A model generated the notes under the pieces. It was given only the letters and a program-made list of their open reading frames with translations. It had not been told where the DNA came from and searched no databases. The position numbers and the translations under genes are program-made. Of a stretch of DNA of 64,000 nt, positions 45,560 through 57,330 are shown piece by piece. This DNA comes from Polytrichum commune. Taxonomy: Eukaryota; Streptophyta; Polytrichopsida; Polytrichales; Polytrichaceae. The stretch lies in contig OX485809.1 in assembly GCA_950295325.1 (NCBI GenBank), positions 32,984,001-33,048,000 of the forward strand, written 5' to 3'. Position 1 is the first letter of the stretch. Each line of letters begins with the position of its first letter.

Positions 45560-46312
45560 ACAACCACATGCACGTAGATATTTCAATCAATCTATTGAAT
45601 TTTGCAAGCCTCATGATGCTTTTATATACATTTTCGCGGGGGCTGAGTGCCGCATTGCCGATGGGGTTGGACCTAACAAAATCGGGGATGCTCCCATGGT
45701 GGAGCACAAGCTTTCTAAGGTAGGGTGCTAGCCTATGGACCAAAAATGTGTCGTTCCTATTGCCGGTCCACGGGTCGGGGAAGATGACGTTGCCCCCAGG
45801 GGGTTCAAAACGCTCTTGGTGGGGTTGTCGTCAATGAGGAGGGTGTTTTCCGGAGTTGGCCACCACCTGTGGGGTACCCCCTCTAGTAAGGGACGCCTCG
45901 CCACAGTTTGGATGTGAGGACCTTGAGGAATTGTTGTCCTCCGCCCCAACCACCGAACTTGGGCACCGGCAAACCCTTTTCGTCGAGTAGCTCATCGCAT
46001 GCCTCTGGCCGAGGATGAGGCAAGGGTTTGGGAGATCACGGAATAGGAAGTCGATGATGGACTCCGTGTTCTCCATGACCACGGAGCTCCACACAACAAC
46101 ATGAGCAAAGTCGAGCACCTCGCGAAGGAAGTCTCGCAAACCGGGATGGGCGCGGACAACCTTGTGGTTTATAAGGGTGTCAATCTCGCCGTCATAGTCC
46201 CTCTTGTCGGGGTGACGAAAGGGACGCGTGGGGACCTTGGGGATGTGTTTGGTGTGACACAACACCCCGTTGAGGACAAAAACTATGAACGGTTTGTTTT
46301 AGGTCTCAAGTC
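45560..46312 (-). pseudogene. FCP1/SCP-like (HAD) phosphatase pseudogene
   Basis: Translation on the minus strand across three frames gives an FCP1-homology-like protein. It starts with the N-terminal strand FIVFVLNGVLCHT, continues with HPGLRDFLREVLDFAHVVVW and LPNPCLILGQ, then (after a frameshift near 46005) CDELLDEKGLPVPKFGGWGGG. After another near 45890 comes ENTLLIDDNPTKSVLNPLG, and after a third near 45800 comes NVIFPDPWTGNRNDTFLV, then LAPYLRKLVLHHGSIPDFV. Members normally begin catalysis with D-x-(D/N)-G-(T/V)-L; here the nucleophilic Asp position is Val (VLNGVL). Frameshifts plus this loss make a functional phosphatase very unlikely. The later LLIDDNP motif survives. Confidence 0.75.
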
Positions 46313-46959
46313 CACTGGCCGAGGGGTTGCGATCTATCTCCGGGGGGTCCTGTGATTAACAATTTGACTAGTTTAATGCTACGATCCATTAAAGAATTTT
46401 GCGTCAAAAATGAAGACGATGCATTATGGAAAAAGACGAAGAGACAAAACAAGATTGTAAGGAAAATGTGTTGAAGGGTACATTTGCGAACGCTCGTTCG
46501 TAAATGAAGGCCAACAATGGCGAGGCGCATCATTCGCAAACACTCATTCGTGAGCGCGCCTTAGTAAACATTTACAAATAGTCGTTCGTGGAAGTGGACG
46601 CGGGGTCACACCCTTTTATAAGCGTTCGTTCGTGAACGAGGTAGAATTGCACAAGCAAGTGAACCTACATGAACATACACAATACAAGGAATGCGAGATG
46701 ATACAAAGTATGGGCAATCCGATGCAAAGCTCATTTGATCATATATTAAATTGGTGAAAATGTACAGTTTGTCTTAGGTGATAATCTATCACACAAGTTC
46801 CTAAGGCAAGAGGATGTAGTGTCCTACAAAACCGATCAACCTAAGGGAGTACGCAAAAAAAAACTCTCGTAGGTTTTGGATGTCGATGAAGAGAATGCGC
46901 CAAAAACACAATGCAGTTGGTTAGAGATGTTACGAACGCGTGTACGTCAATGCATGTGG
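46313..46959. other. Intergenic DNA, no gene recognised
   Basis: Short repeats of a 'cgttcgt' type (46480-46640, e.g. 'gcgaacgctcgttcgtaaatg', 'cattcgtgagcg', 'gttcgttcgtgaacg') form several small palindromes. No gene is seen. Confidence 0.5.
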
Positions 46960-46964
46960 TATTC

Positions 46965-48130
46965 TGTCACCAAAAATTCCCCACCCTTCGATTTTGTCCT
47001 AGCCCGAGTGGAAAAGTTATAATGACACGTAGAAAATCCTCCCTCGGTAATTCAATAAACATCATAAATCAAAAACATCATAAGTAAAAAACTATAAGAG
47101 TGTGTCACTATTTTTTTTTGGAAGTTTGGACATAGTCTCGGTTTTTTGGCTCTCAAAAATTCATATGAAGTCCAAAAAATGAGTTCTTGGTATCCATGGA
47201 TAGGTAATAAAGTCCTCTACATGAATATGCAATAATATTTCTACTGCCACAAAGTATATGGTCGTAATTCTACGCTATTCCCTTTGAATCTGCATTTTTT
47301 CACTAGTTTTAGGAAGTTTGGGCGTAGTCTCGGTTTTTTGGCTCTCAAAAATTCATATGAAGTCAAAAAAATGAGTTCTTGATATCCATGGATAGGTAAT
47401 GAAGTCCTCTACATGAATATGCAATAATATTTCTACTGCCACAAAGTATATGGTCGTAATTCTACACTGTTTCCTTCGAATCTATATTTTTTCACTAGTT
47501 TTTGGAAGTTTGGACATAGTCTCGGTTTTTTGGCTCTCAAAAATTCATATGAAGTCCAACAAAACTAAATGCTCTAATAAGAGACTTTGCACATCCGCAT
47601 AAGTATAAGACTAATCAATGTAAATCCAAGTATTCAAACAAAGCCATAAATTGAACTTTAAATTATTCACGCCCAACTATTACTAACAAGAGGTCAAGCC
47701 CTCTTCAAGGCCAACTAGCCTTGGTTTCTAACCTTACATCCATGCACACACACGTGCTCATATCTTGCTTCCCACGCACGCACACTTATAACACGTGGGG
47801 TGCCAAGGAGCACGAAGGAAAGAGATGATGAGTGAGGGAAGAACGAGGTCTTAAATAGTGAGTTGAGAGGGAGTAAATGAGCACCCTCGAGATAAGCCTT
47901 CGTAATCTCTACCTACTTTGTAGACTCTCATCTTATCTCCTAAGCCTTCCTTCCTCAAACGATCAACAAAGATCCTAATTCAAATATTTAACTATCCTTG
48001 GTTTTCTACCTACCACACTTTCCACCAAGGTCATGTCCTCACACTACTAAACTTATTCAATCTACTTCACACAAGCTTAATGCTTAAACTTAGTTTTCTT
48101 CAAGCTTCACTTTTTTATATTTTTGTGAAT
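46965..48130 (-). mobile_element. LTR-family copy A (minus orientation, 5' end truncated)
   Basis: Its terminal TGTCACCAAAAA (46965, the inverse of the LTR's TGGTGACA end) and most of its length match solo LTR B at 51591-52656. Its other end stops about 80 bp short, at TTTTTGTGAAT, where it abuts copy C in opposite orientation. It carries 2.25 copies of a ~195-bp internal repeat (47120-47560), whereas B carries 1.25. Non-coding. Confidence 0.7.
47120..47560. repeat. ~195-bp internal tandem repeat of LTR copy A
   Basis: Units start with 'ggaagtttggacatagtctc' and include 'gtatatggtcgtaattctac'. They begin near 47120, 47317 and 47504. LTR B has the same unit 1.25 times at 51766-52010. Confidence 0.85.
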
Positions 48131-49948
48131 AGCCCAAAATGGTGCCCACATGTGGTGATTAATTCTTCGAAACCAATTTTAGTTTGACTTTGATGTGTTA
48201 TGATTATTCACAAAACATAAAAAGAGTGAAGTGTGGTTTGGATTTAAGTTTAGGCTTTAGAATGTGTTGGGTGGTTATTTCAAGGGGTAAGTTCAATAGG
48301 ATAATGCCTTGATTATGTGAGTAGGGGGTAAGGTGAGGCAAGGTGAGCTCCACGGGTTAAATGCCCACTTTTGGATCCACCTTGGTAGTTTAGGAAGAAA
48401 GAAGCTTGGTGGAAGGGGATTAGTCCCCACTTTGAAGGTGAGGGTTAAGGGATTGTGATTGGAGGTGTTAATCCTCTCACCCTATCCTCACCTCTCTCTC
48501 CCTCTCTCCCTCTTTGCTACTTAAGGTGTTTTCTCTCTCATTTTCCTCTCTCTCCATCAAGCGCTCTCAAGGGAGCAAGTCCTTAAGAGCTTGAGTCACG
48601 TGTGTAGGTTATTAGTTTTAGTGGAGTTAATTAGTTAAGCTCTCTCTCTCATTGTTTCTAAAGGGGGTGAGCTCTTAGAACTTGAGACAAGGTGTGTGAA
48701 GTAAGTAGCTCTTAGAGTAGTGTGTGTAGATTAGTTTAGTTCATTAGCGGTGTAGGTTAGCTCATTTAGCCAAAGTGCAAGGAAGAAGGAATTAATGGAT
48801 GGTTGATTAGCACTTAAGGTGGTGTCATTTAAGGGGGGCAGCTAGCTGACTTGCTACCAGATACAACTCTACTGGCCGAAGCCCAACTGGGCAGCTAGCT
48901 GACTTGCTACCAAATACAACTCTGCTGGCCGAAGCCCAACTGGGGCAGCTATCTTACTTGCTACCAGATACAACTCTGCTGGCCGAAGCCCAACTGGGCA
49001 GCTAGCTGACTGGGCTACCAGATACAACTCTGCTGGCCGAAGCCCAACTGGGGCAGCTAGCTTACTTGCTACCAGATACAACTCTGCTGGCCGTAGCCCA
49101 ACTGGGGCAGCTAGCTTACTTGCTACCAGATACAACTCTGCTGGCCGAAGCCCAACTGGGCAGCTAGCTGACTGGGCTACCAGATACAACTCTGCTGGCC
49201 GAAGCCCAACTGGGCAGCTAGCTTACTTGCTACCAGATACAACTCTGCTGGCCGAAGCCCAACTGGGGCAGCTAGCTTACTTGCTACTAGATACAACTCT
49301 GCTGGCCGAAGCCCAACTGGGGCAACTAGCTAACTCTACTGGGCCGGGGCAAATCTTGGATTAAGCTCGGGCTAAGCCTTGTTGGGCCTTCACTTAACGA
49401 ATCAATACATAGTAACCTTAGCGGCCTCACCACAAATTAACCTTAGACCACAATAGATTATTTTAGAATATCTTAGGCCTTAGGTAAGTATTGGATTCAT
49501 TAGGTTAGGTAGGGCATGTGTGATTTTTGAATGTATTGGTGCTTGAACCATTGATAAGAGTGTTTTTCAACACTTGAACCTATTGGTCAAAATAAATCAC
49601 TTGGATTACTAATGGAGAAGGTGGAGGACATCCGCAGTGGCGAGACGAAGGAGGTTAGGCCGATGGAGAAAGTGGAAGACTCTAGCAATGAAAAAGTGAA
49701 GGAGAGGATAATCAAAGGCCAAGGGGGAATATCTTTGAGAGCTTGTGTTGCCAAGGCCGCCGGTTGGACCCTTGAGAAGGCCAATTCGGCCATAAGTCAA
49801 GAGGCTACCATTAATAAACAAAGTGATTCAAAATGACATAAATGCCTTGGGGTGTGAAGGGAGCATTTTCAATACACAAACAATACATGTGATTCTCAAA
49901 ACCATCACCCGGACTAGGACGCTTAAGGGTGGTGGGTTTGGCCTCACA
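48131..49948 (+). mobile_element. LTR-family copy C with internal minisatellite
   Basis: It begins AGCCCAAAATGGTGCCCACA, as do copies B and D, and ends 'cccggactaggacgcttaag' then GGCCTCACA, as does copy D. It contains a CT-rich stretch (48480-48560), as copy D does, then nine copies of a ~54-bp unit. A small open frame (49612-49836, repeating EKVED) lies near the 3' end. No target duplication was found. Confidence 0.62.
48836..49335. repeat. ~54-bp minisatellite, nine units, inside LTR copy C
   Basis: The unit contains 'ggcagctagctgacttgcta' and 'gatacaactctgctggccga'. Units differ by single bases and one small indel class (ACTTGCTACC versus ACTGGGCTACC), arranged in a higher-order pattern. 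The repetitive minus-strand open frame across it is a by-product of unit length. Confidence 0.9.
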
Positions 49949-51585
49949 TTAGACCAAATTTAGATGTTGTTGGAAAAATATTTGAATATACTTGATATAT
50001 TTTAGATTCTTCCCAAAATAGTAAAAATTTATGACCTATTTCCGTGGAATGTATAGGTCCAAAAATAAATAAAGGTGCCTTGAATTTGAAATGGTCTCAT
50101 GAAATTTGGAAACCGGGAAATGCTAAAATGATAGAAAAATTATAATACAATAGATAAGTTTATGATTAAAACCGAAGATGATCTCAAGAAAGAATAAATG
50201 AAAATAATTTTTTTGATATTAGTATAATTGAAGAATGAGTCAATCATAATACAAAGGGCGACCAACTTGCTTCGTTTTTATTCCGTCACTTTAGTCTTTG
50301 TCTTATCTATAAATCAACTCTAGAGCTTGGACTCCAACAATTATTGTTTGTGATAAAAGAAATTATCTTGAGCTGAATATATATGAGGACGCAATTTAGA
50401 TTAATACCCAATGTAAATGTAGATGCGTATGCAAACAATGGGAGAGAAGAGAGACATGTTCGCTGGCCTAAGATGGGAGAAGGAGATTAGAAGTCTATGA
50501 AATTCCCATATTCCCTTTAATTCATTGCCGGAACATGACATAGGTGTTGCAAATCGATATAGTAATAACTACGAGATGACTTCATTTTTGCAGTCCACAT
50601 AAATATGGAGGTGGAGGGTGGAGGAGAAAAAACCATATGCAAAAATAATAAAAGACGATCGGATGTGCTAGAGAAGGACGCCACAAGGTGCATGAATGAT
50701 GAGACAGATGATGCGGTTGATTTGAATGAAGACAAGTTGATTGACACGAAAGATGAGGTTAAGGTGGTAGGTGATCTTCGAGGTCTTTGTCGTTTCGAGA
50801 GAAGTTGAAAAAATCATTACCGCATCGTCATTTATTAAAGGACCAGATGAAGGATAAAACGGTTTTCTACGTTAATTTGCTTCGACCGGGTCCACCTCCA
50901 TCAAGAACAAACGATGAAATGAAGCCCCAAACATCTAGGAGGTTGGCAAACTGGAAGTAAAGTTCATAAAAAAAAGCCATGTTAGATTAAATATGTTCAA
51001 TGGTGGGATAAATATATGACATAGTTGAGTATTGTAATGCAACATTTTGAAGTCAATAAAAATAACTTATGAAATTATATTTATTATGGAAAACAATTGT
51101 GAGCACACATGAGGTCCACAAATTGTCACATCCATTAAGGCACAATATAGTACTAGGCCAGAAGGAATTCTAGGAAGTAAAATGTGTCTAGAGGCCCCCC
51201 TCGAGGATGAGTTTGACCTTATTGAAACTAAATATCGGGGTATAAATGAATAAGTCAACGTTAGGGTCTAAATTAGAGACCTTGTTCTTGTTCGTTGGGT
51301 TATATCGCATTTTCACGCTACGTCCCTCGCGCCCTGCGCAAAGCTAACAATTCACCTACACAAGCCACTTGTCTAGGTGAGTCCATACCCTCATTACTTT
51401 AGGATCTAACAATTCTAACACTCGTGGGGTCTTCATTACTCACCCATAGGCAACCCTGGCCCTCCTCTTTAGCGCCAAGGTTCAGACTTTTCCACACGTC
51501 CCGCATGTGTTTCGAGTCCGTCAAGTTCTCATCCTTTAGTCATCGCGGCTAAGCCCTTCGTGCACCCCGCACGGGTTACTCTACC
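49949..51585. other. Degenerate DNA, no intact gene
   Basis: A plus-strand stretch at 50605-50808 is acidic (NDETDDAVDLNEDKLIDTKD), and a nearby frame reads FYVNLLRPGPPPSRTNDEMK, but neither has a recognised domain. Given the surroundings these are probably transposon debris. The interval 51300-51585 is GC-richer and continues across the LTR B insertion into the sequence at 52657 onward. Confidence 0.45.
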
Positions 51586-51590
51586 CCGCA

Positions 51591-52656
51591 TGTCACCAAA
51601 AAGCCTCCACCCTTCAATTTCGTCCTAGCCCGAATTGAGAAGTTTATAATGACATGTAGAGATTTCTCTCTTTGTAACACAATGTATGATTCCAATCTAT
51701 CGTTGGAATATACGCAACTTAGCCAAGTCTATACTATGTCTTCTTACACTCCTTAATCTCGAAGTTTGGAAGTTTGGACATAGTCTCGGTTTTTTGGCTT
51801 TCAAAAATTCATATGAAGTCCAAAAAATGAGTTCTTGGTATCCATGGATAGGTAATGAAGTCCTCTACATGAATATGCAATAATATTTCTACTACCACAA
51901 AGTATATGGTCGTAATTCTACACTGTTTCCTTCGAATCTACATTTTTTCACTAGTTTTTGGAAGTTTAGACATAGTCTCGGTTTTTTGGCTCTCAAAAAT
52001 TCATATGAAGTCCAACGAAACTAAATGCTCCAATAAGAGACTTTGCACATCCGCATAAGTATAAGACTAATCAATGTAAATCCAAGTATTCAAACAAAGT
52101 CATAAATTGAACTTTAAATTATTCACGCCCAACTATTACTAACAAGAGGTCAAACCCTCTTCAAGGCCAACTAGCCTTGGTTTCTAACCTTACATCCATG
52201 CACACACACGTGCTCATATCTTGCTTCCCACGCACCCACACTTATAACACGTGGGGTGCCAAGGAGCACGAAGGAAAGAGATGATGAGAGAGAAGAATGA
52301 GGGATTATATAGTGAGTTTGAGGGGGTGAGCACCCTCAAGGCTCACGATAAGCCCTCGAGATTTCTTCCTACTTTGTAGGCTCTTATCCTATCTCCTAAG
52401 CCTTCCTCCCTCAAATGATCAACAAAGATCCTAATTCAAACATTTAACTAACCTTGGTTTTCTACCTACCACACTTTACCAAGGTTTGTCCTTCTTCTAC
52501 TTAAATCCACTCCACAAAAGCCTAATGATTCAAACTAAGCTTTATTCAAGCTTCACTCTTTTTATATTTTTGTGAATAATCATAAATCACCAAAACACCA
52601 CTTGTAATGTTTTACAAGTGTTAACAACCAATGTGGGCATCAATTTTGGGCTCACA
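51591..52656 (-). mobile_element. Solo LTR (copy B) with CCGCA target duplication
   Basis: Read on the minus strand the unit begins TGTGAGCCCAAAATTG and ends TTTTTGGTGACA, the TG...CA boundaries of an LTR. The 5-bp CCGCA occurs at 51586-51590 and 52657-52661. No internal retroviral-type region adjoins it, so it is a solo LTR left by recombination. A TATATA motif lies in the middle (minus strand). It inserted into the degenerate sequence lying 3' of the gag remnant. Confidence 0.87.
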
Positions 52657-52801
52657 CCGCACTTAGTCTTCCCGCCTAAATATGGATTCCCAACCGGGTT
52701 CAACCCAACACACTAAGGAGTGCGGCTAACCTTTTATCTTGTTTTTCAGGTGGTACAATTGTCGTAGAGTCCCACTCTATCTTTCCGCCTCCGCCGCCGC
52801 C

Positions 52802-53800
52802 CTACCAATATTCCCTCGCCATGTGGTCCGCCTTACCGCATTTGAAGTATAATATTTTCTTCATTGCATTTTTAAAGTCGACCCGCTTTGGCCGTTTGAC
52901 GTAATTTTTTGGAGTAACCGGCTTACCGCTAGATCCCCCCTTGGATTCTTCTTTCGCCTCGTATTTCCGATTTGGAAATTTGTGTTTATTGCCTCCGAAG
53001 GACTTTTCGAATGGCCTCTTCTTGCTTGACGTATCGGGGCAGCCCACTTCTCTTGCGTTCTTTTAAAAAATCATCACATCGAACAACTCCATCATTGTGG
53101 TGGAGAGATTTTTTCGCTCCCACACCTTGCGTCAAAAAGATTCATGTAGGCTCGCAAGAAACGCCCCCAACATGTCCAATTGCGAATTATTCTCACAATC
53201 AAATTGTAAGTATTTCGCCTTATATTCTTCGGCGTACCTCGAAAGATTTTGATCGTTCCGCCACTTCATGGCGCCTAAGGCCATGACGTCGAGTAGATGT
53301 TGGTGCGGTTTGCGCCACGTCTCGATCACCCACTCCTTTACTACCTTCCACGACAAGTGTTCGGCTCGCGAGCCTTGTCATGCCGCAAAGGCTATGGATG
53401 TGCCATCCTTTGGAAACAATCCGAAAATTTATATTTTCACCTCATCGTCATTATAGCCTTAGACGTCGCAATACGTCTCGTATTCGGTGAGAAACGCTTC
53501 AATATTTTTTTTATATTTAGTGTCCCATGTTATTGGTGTCGGAACATTCTTCATATACGTGGGTCTGGTGGCGACCGACGACGAACTCCTCCCGCTCTTA
53601 ATTATCTCAACCAACAGTTGGTTTTGGTCCATTAAGGTGGATATTGTCAACCTCATCTCGCGGACTTCATCCTTGAGCTTCGTTATGGGCGTCTCACATC
53701 GTTGGGCCTCTTTTCGATTCGAGTCACTTTCAAATCCTTCAGAGCTAACCTCATCACCTTCCCTAAACAGTTCGTTGGGTTATTCTTGTTTCTTTCACGC
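52802..53800 (-). pseudogene. Ty3/Gypsy gag remnant
   Basis: In one minus frame the sequence reads through about five stop codons. It has an N-terminal segment (TPITWDTKYKKNIEAFLTEY), a capsid-like segment (WRKPHQHLLDVMALGAMKWR then RYAEEYKAKYLQFD), a basic linker and a zinc-knuckle remnant, YFKCGKADHMAREY. In the canonical C-x2-C-x4-H-x4-C knuckle the first and last positions are Cys; here both are Tyr. Stops and lost zinc ligands mark it as dead. No protease or RT follows it on the minus strand. Confidence 0.75.
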
Positions 53801-54116
53801 TAAGAAGTAGGGTAAGAGTTTGGATTGGGTTGAACGTCCATACCGGAGAGGTTGAGTGAAGGAGTGAATGTGTTAAAGATACGAGTAGGAGTGATGTGTT
53901 CTTTCTGGGGGGTCAAAAGCCGGCATTATCAAGTTTAAGGATCTCTAGATGAATGAAGTTAGTACCAAATTTGACAGGCGACACGGGCGGGATTGGAGGC
54001 CTTTCTTGGTCATGAGTAAATTTGTCGACCCATTTGCAACAAGAGTCCTTAACATAACGCTCAATGTCGTATTGGCAAAACAAGAACTTCTCAACTTTAG
54101 GTATTATAAATTTGTA

Positions 54117-56790
54117 TTAGTTCCAAATTCCAAGGTATGTCGGGGCCATGATGCTTTTGTCATTGGTGACTGCATGCACAGCTGAACATGCCTTTAAAGA
54201 ATTATAAGGAACGCAAGCAATATGCCAAAGTTTCTCGTCCACTTTGAATTCTTGTACAGCAGTGATGTGGAAAAAATCAAGACCGGTATGTAGGAGTGGT
54301 AGAACCTCTAGCACTGACGTAGAGGACTCCTGGACGATGGTAGGCAAAGGTGATGCATGAGATCGTGTGGTTCTCTGAGCGACACGAGGACGAGAAAAAT
54401 TGATGATGTCGGGGTAGTGGGTTTTTTCATCGGCTCCAATGGGGGGTGTCGGGCTTGCTTTTCTGCAATCCAAACACATCGGCATCCTTGAGGTGGGGAT
54501 TACGAGTGCAAAATTCTTCCCTGCCGGACATGTCGAGAAGAACCTTTTGTAGCACAACAGGGTCACCGGTTTGTTGAGCATGACGCTGAGTGCATCGGAG
54601 CTTGAGTTCTTATTTGCTAGGGCCATCACCCCCAACACCACCTTTAGAAATTGATAATATGTCACGACTTGAAGGAACGCTTGAATATGGTCATCCACAG
54701 TGGCCACATACAAATCGTCACCCTTGTTTCCAACCGCTTGAAGCTTTTGGTGTGAATGGATTTTGCAAGGTTGCAATTAGGCATTTGTGCAAACTCCTTG
54801 GCGATCATGATTTTTTCCTGTGTAATGGAGTGGCAATGTAAGAAATTTGCAAAGACAAAGGCAAAGGCAAAAAAACTAAAAAAACTAAAGACGCACCAGT
54901 TCCATGAAACCACCCCATTGTTGATAGCGGAAATGCCAGAATGCTAGCCAGAGTTGAAGGTGTTTCAGACCGTCCTTAGAGGTGCAGTTGGACGATGCCC
55001 ACCAAGCCTTGATAGCAAGGTACCTCGTCTCTGCCTCCAGCATAGAAGAGGCGTTGCGGTACTAGAGGCAGAGATGCTTGTGTTGGTTTTGCAAATCGTG
55101 CTTAATATAGGGTTTGGTGTGTTTTTCCAATGATTGGGTCCAATGGAAGTAATAGGTTCACTTGCGCCCTTGGATCGGAACCTTGGGATCTCCGGAGCCA
55201 TAGACGATCCTCACAGCGTTCCAATTGGCTTGTGCATTGTCCGCCATGAAGCCTTTGAAGTGTGGCTTCGAGATTCCATGCCGAGCCATGACGTGGTTGA
55301 GGTTATGCCAGAAAAGCACTTGACCAACCTTGTCCTCGGATTGGAAGTCGCAGCAATCGATGGTCATAATGCATTGGTAGATCCCGTCATATACGTGGCA
55401 AGCCATGGTGGTCCACTTGGCCACGCGCTTGACATGGTCGGACATGATCCAAGCATGCTCGAGATCCCCGCCATGCTACATGCGCCTAACCAAGTCAACC
55501 CCACTGTTGGGGCCAACCTCAGACATTTTGAAGACGAAGACTTTGTCCGTCTCGTCACCCTGGCCCAGGAATTGGTTCCACTGGACATAAGCCCAGGTGT
55601 TGATACCTCTAAGCTTAGCGATGCCATCCATAACTCCTAACCTATGCAAGTATTTGAACGTTATAACCTTGTTATGGAGGTGGGGGGAATTTTGTTCATT
55701 GTAGCGATCAAAGACGGGCTCAAGTTCTTCCAATGAAAGCAAGTGATGAGGATCACTATCATTGCGGAGGAGGAACTCATCCACAAGGTCCTTGCTGGCT
55801 TCTAAAACGATTTTGTTGTGAGTGGCTTCGGGCTTGCGCTCGACATGCTCCTCGATGAGGGCGTCGATACGCTTGCGGCTATCCCTGGAATTGCCGACCT
55901 TGACTGGGTGACTATGGTTGCCAAAATGAATGCACACCCGCTGAGTGCTATTGTTGTCATGGACGTAGAAGATTTTGGCAACGCATGTTGCAATGCACTT
56001 GGGAGGCTCCTTGCAGATCTTGCACACTAGAGTGGAGAAGGCATGCACAGGACCACCAACGGGAAAAGGGCTCCTTGGTGAAGCCATCGAATTTAGTATC
56101 ATTGACCGAGGAGGTACGATGAGCACGTTGGAGGTAGTCGCAATGAGGATTATGGCACTCGAAGTGGCCAACGCAGGTGGAGGAGCGAAAAACAAGGCCT
56201 AAGTCATTGTTGATGTTGATGGTTTGGGTTTTGATCCAGACATGGCCATCGTAGCATTTGTCCATGCCGTCCATGGATTTGGCCTTCGTATGAGAGGATG
56301 AGAGGCCAACGAAGGGAAGGACAAACATCTGATTACCGTCAAAACGAGGTGGGAGGAAATTCACCTTCTTGATTTGCAAAGTGTCATAATCTAGCTTCTT
56401 GAGGATGATTTTCCTACCAGGCATAGAAGCTAAAGTATGTACACATTGAAGAATGGAAATGTAGGGTTTGGGAGGGGGTGCAGCAAGAGGAGACAAATGT
56501 TCAAGGCGTATAAGAGGGGGATCACAAAGGGGGAACTTAGGGAGGAAAGAGATGGTTTGAGAATGGGAGTGGATACAAGGGGCTTATCACCATCGGATGA
56601 ATCAGAAAGATGTATGACAGTATGTATACTAGGTTCAATCTTAATTTTGACCGTGGGAGGAGTGTTTAAAGTGGAAGCGGACGAATGGGGAGGGGTACGG
56701 ATTTCAATGGATACATTTGTCCGAGATTCAGGGAGGTTATACACCTTGTATTTACCAGCGCAAAGTTCCCACACTGATGATCATTTGTCG
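54117..56790 (-). pseudogene. Decayed zinc-finger / transposase-like protein
   Basis: Collinear minus-strand fragments span about 2.7 kb. In order: an acidic segment (VIHLSDSSDGDKPLV), then MPGRKIILKKLDYDTLQIKK, then a Cys/His-rich segment (TCVGHFECHNPHCDYLQRAH; LVCKICKEPPKCIATC; RVCIHFGNHSHPVKVG) resembling WRKY/GCM1- or FLYWCH-type fingers. Next comes FKYLHRLGVMDGIAKLRG, a possible catalytic core (IDCCDFQSEDKV; FKGFMADNAQANWNAVRIVY) and a C-terminal part (LAFWHFRYQQWGGF; TVDDHIQAFLQVV). Frameshifts lie near 56040 and between later fragments, with an in-frame stop near 55060. Asp residues in CDFQSED and FMADNAQ would suit an RNase H-fold transposase of Mutator type. That assignment is inference from layout, not from a search. 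Confidence 0.6.
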
Positions 56791-57330
56791 GCAAGCCTAG
56801 AATTCTCACGCATGGTCAAAGACAACAAAGATGTAGCACTATCATAAATCTCGCGTTTGACCCATATTGTATTATCTTGCAACGAGAACCTCATACTAAG
56901 GTGAAGGGAAGAGACAGATGCCCCTACGTGTTCGGACAATCTAGACAAATGATCAACTTGCAAATGCATCCTTCCCATTTTGTATTCTACCGTGTAATCG
57001 AATTCCTCCAACAACAACACCCACATGGCTAGCCTGCCGCTAAGTTCAGGTTTGTTCACCAATAATTTGATTGCCATGTGATCCACAAAAAAGACCCACC
57101 GGGTTGCACATCAGGTAATGACGGAACTTCACCGAAAAAACCATGGCCAAACACTTCCTCTCTATTGTAGAGTAATTACGCTCCGTTGTTGTCAGATGCC
57201 TACTAGCATACGTCATTGGTTGGTCCTTACCCTTCTCTCCATAAGGCTAGCACAATGCACTTCCTACGGCCATCGAGCTAGCATCACAAAACACATGAAA
57301 AATGTCTGGATGGCTAATTTTTGGAGAAGG
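56781..57330 (-). pseudogene. Ty3/Gypsy reverse transcriptase C-terminus and RNase H remnant
   Basis: The minus strand encodes, with a frameshift near 57100 and an in-frame stop, FCDASSMAVGSALC (the DAS motif of LTR-element RNase H), MTYASRHLTTTERNYSTIER, RWVFFVDHMAIKLLVNKP and LLLEEFDYTVEYKMGRMHLQ then VDHLSRL. This is the typical end of Gypsy RT/RNase H. It ends abruptly at about 57331, where sequence of a different transposon begins on the plus strand. Confidence 0.85.

Noticed and set aside
48869-49189. 106-aa repetitive minus-strand protein (VGLRPAELYLVAS repeats)
   Set aside because: It exists only because the ~54-bp minisatellite unit keeps frame; it has no start context, no homologue I recognise, and lies inside an LTR.
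48836-49335. Regular repeats suggestive of a CRISPR array
   Set aside because: The units are contiguous without unique spacers, and the genome is a plant nuclear genome.
50605-50808. 67-aa acidic plus-strand frame
   Set aside because: No domain, surrounded by transposon debris; described only as part of the degenerate interval.
55134-55640. 168-aa plus-strand open frame
   Set aside because: It is antisense to the decayed transposase-like protein, whose minus-strand motifs are continuous with flanking fragments.
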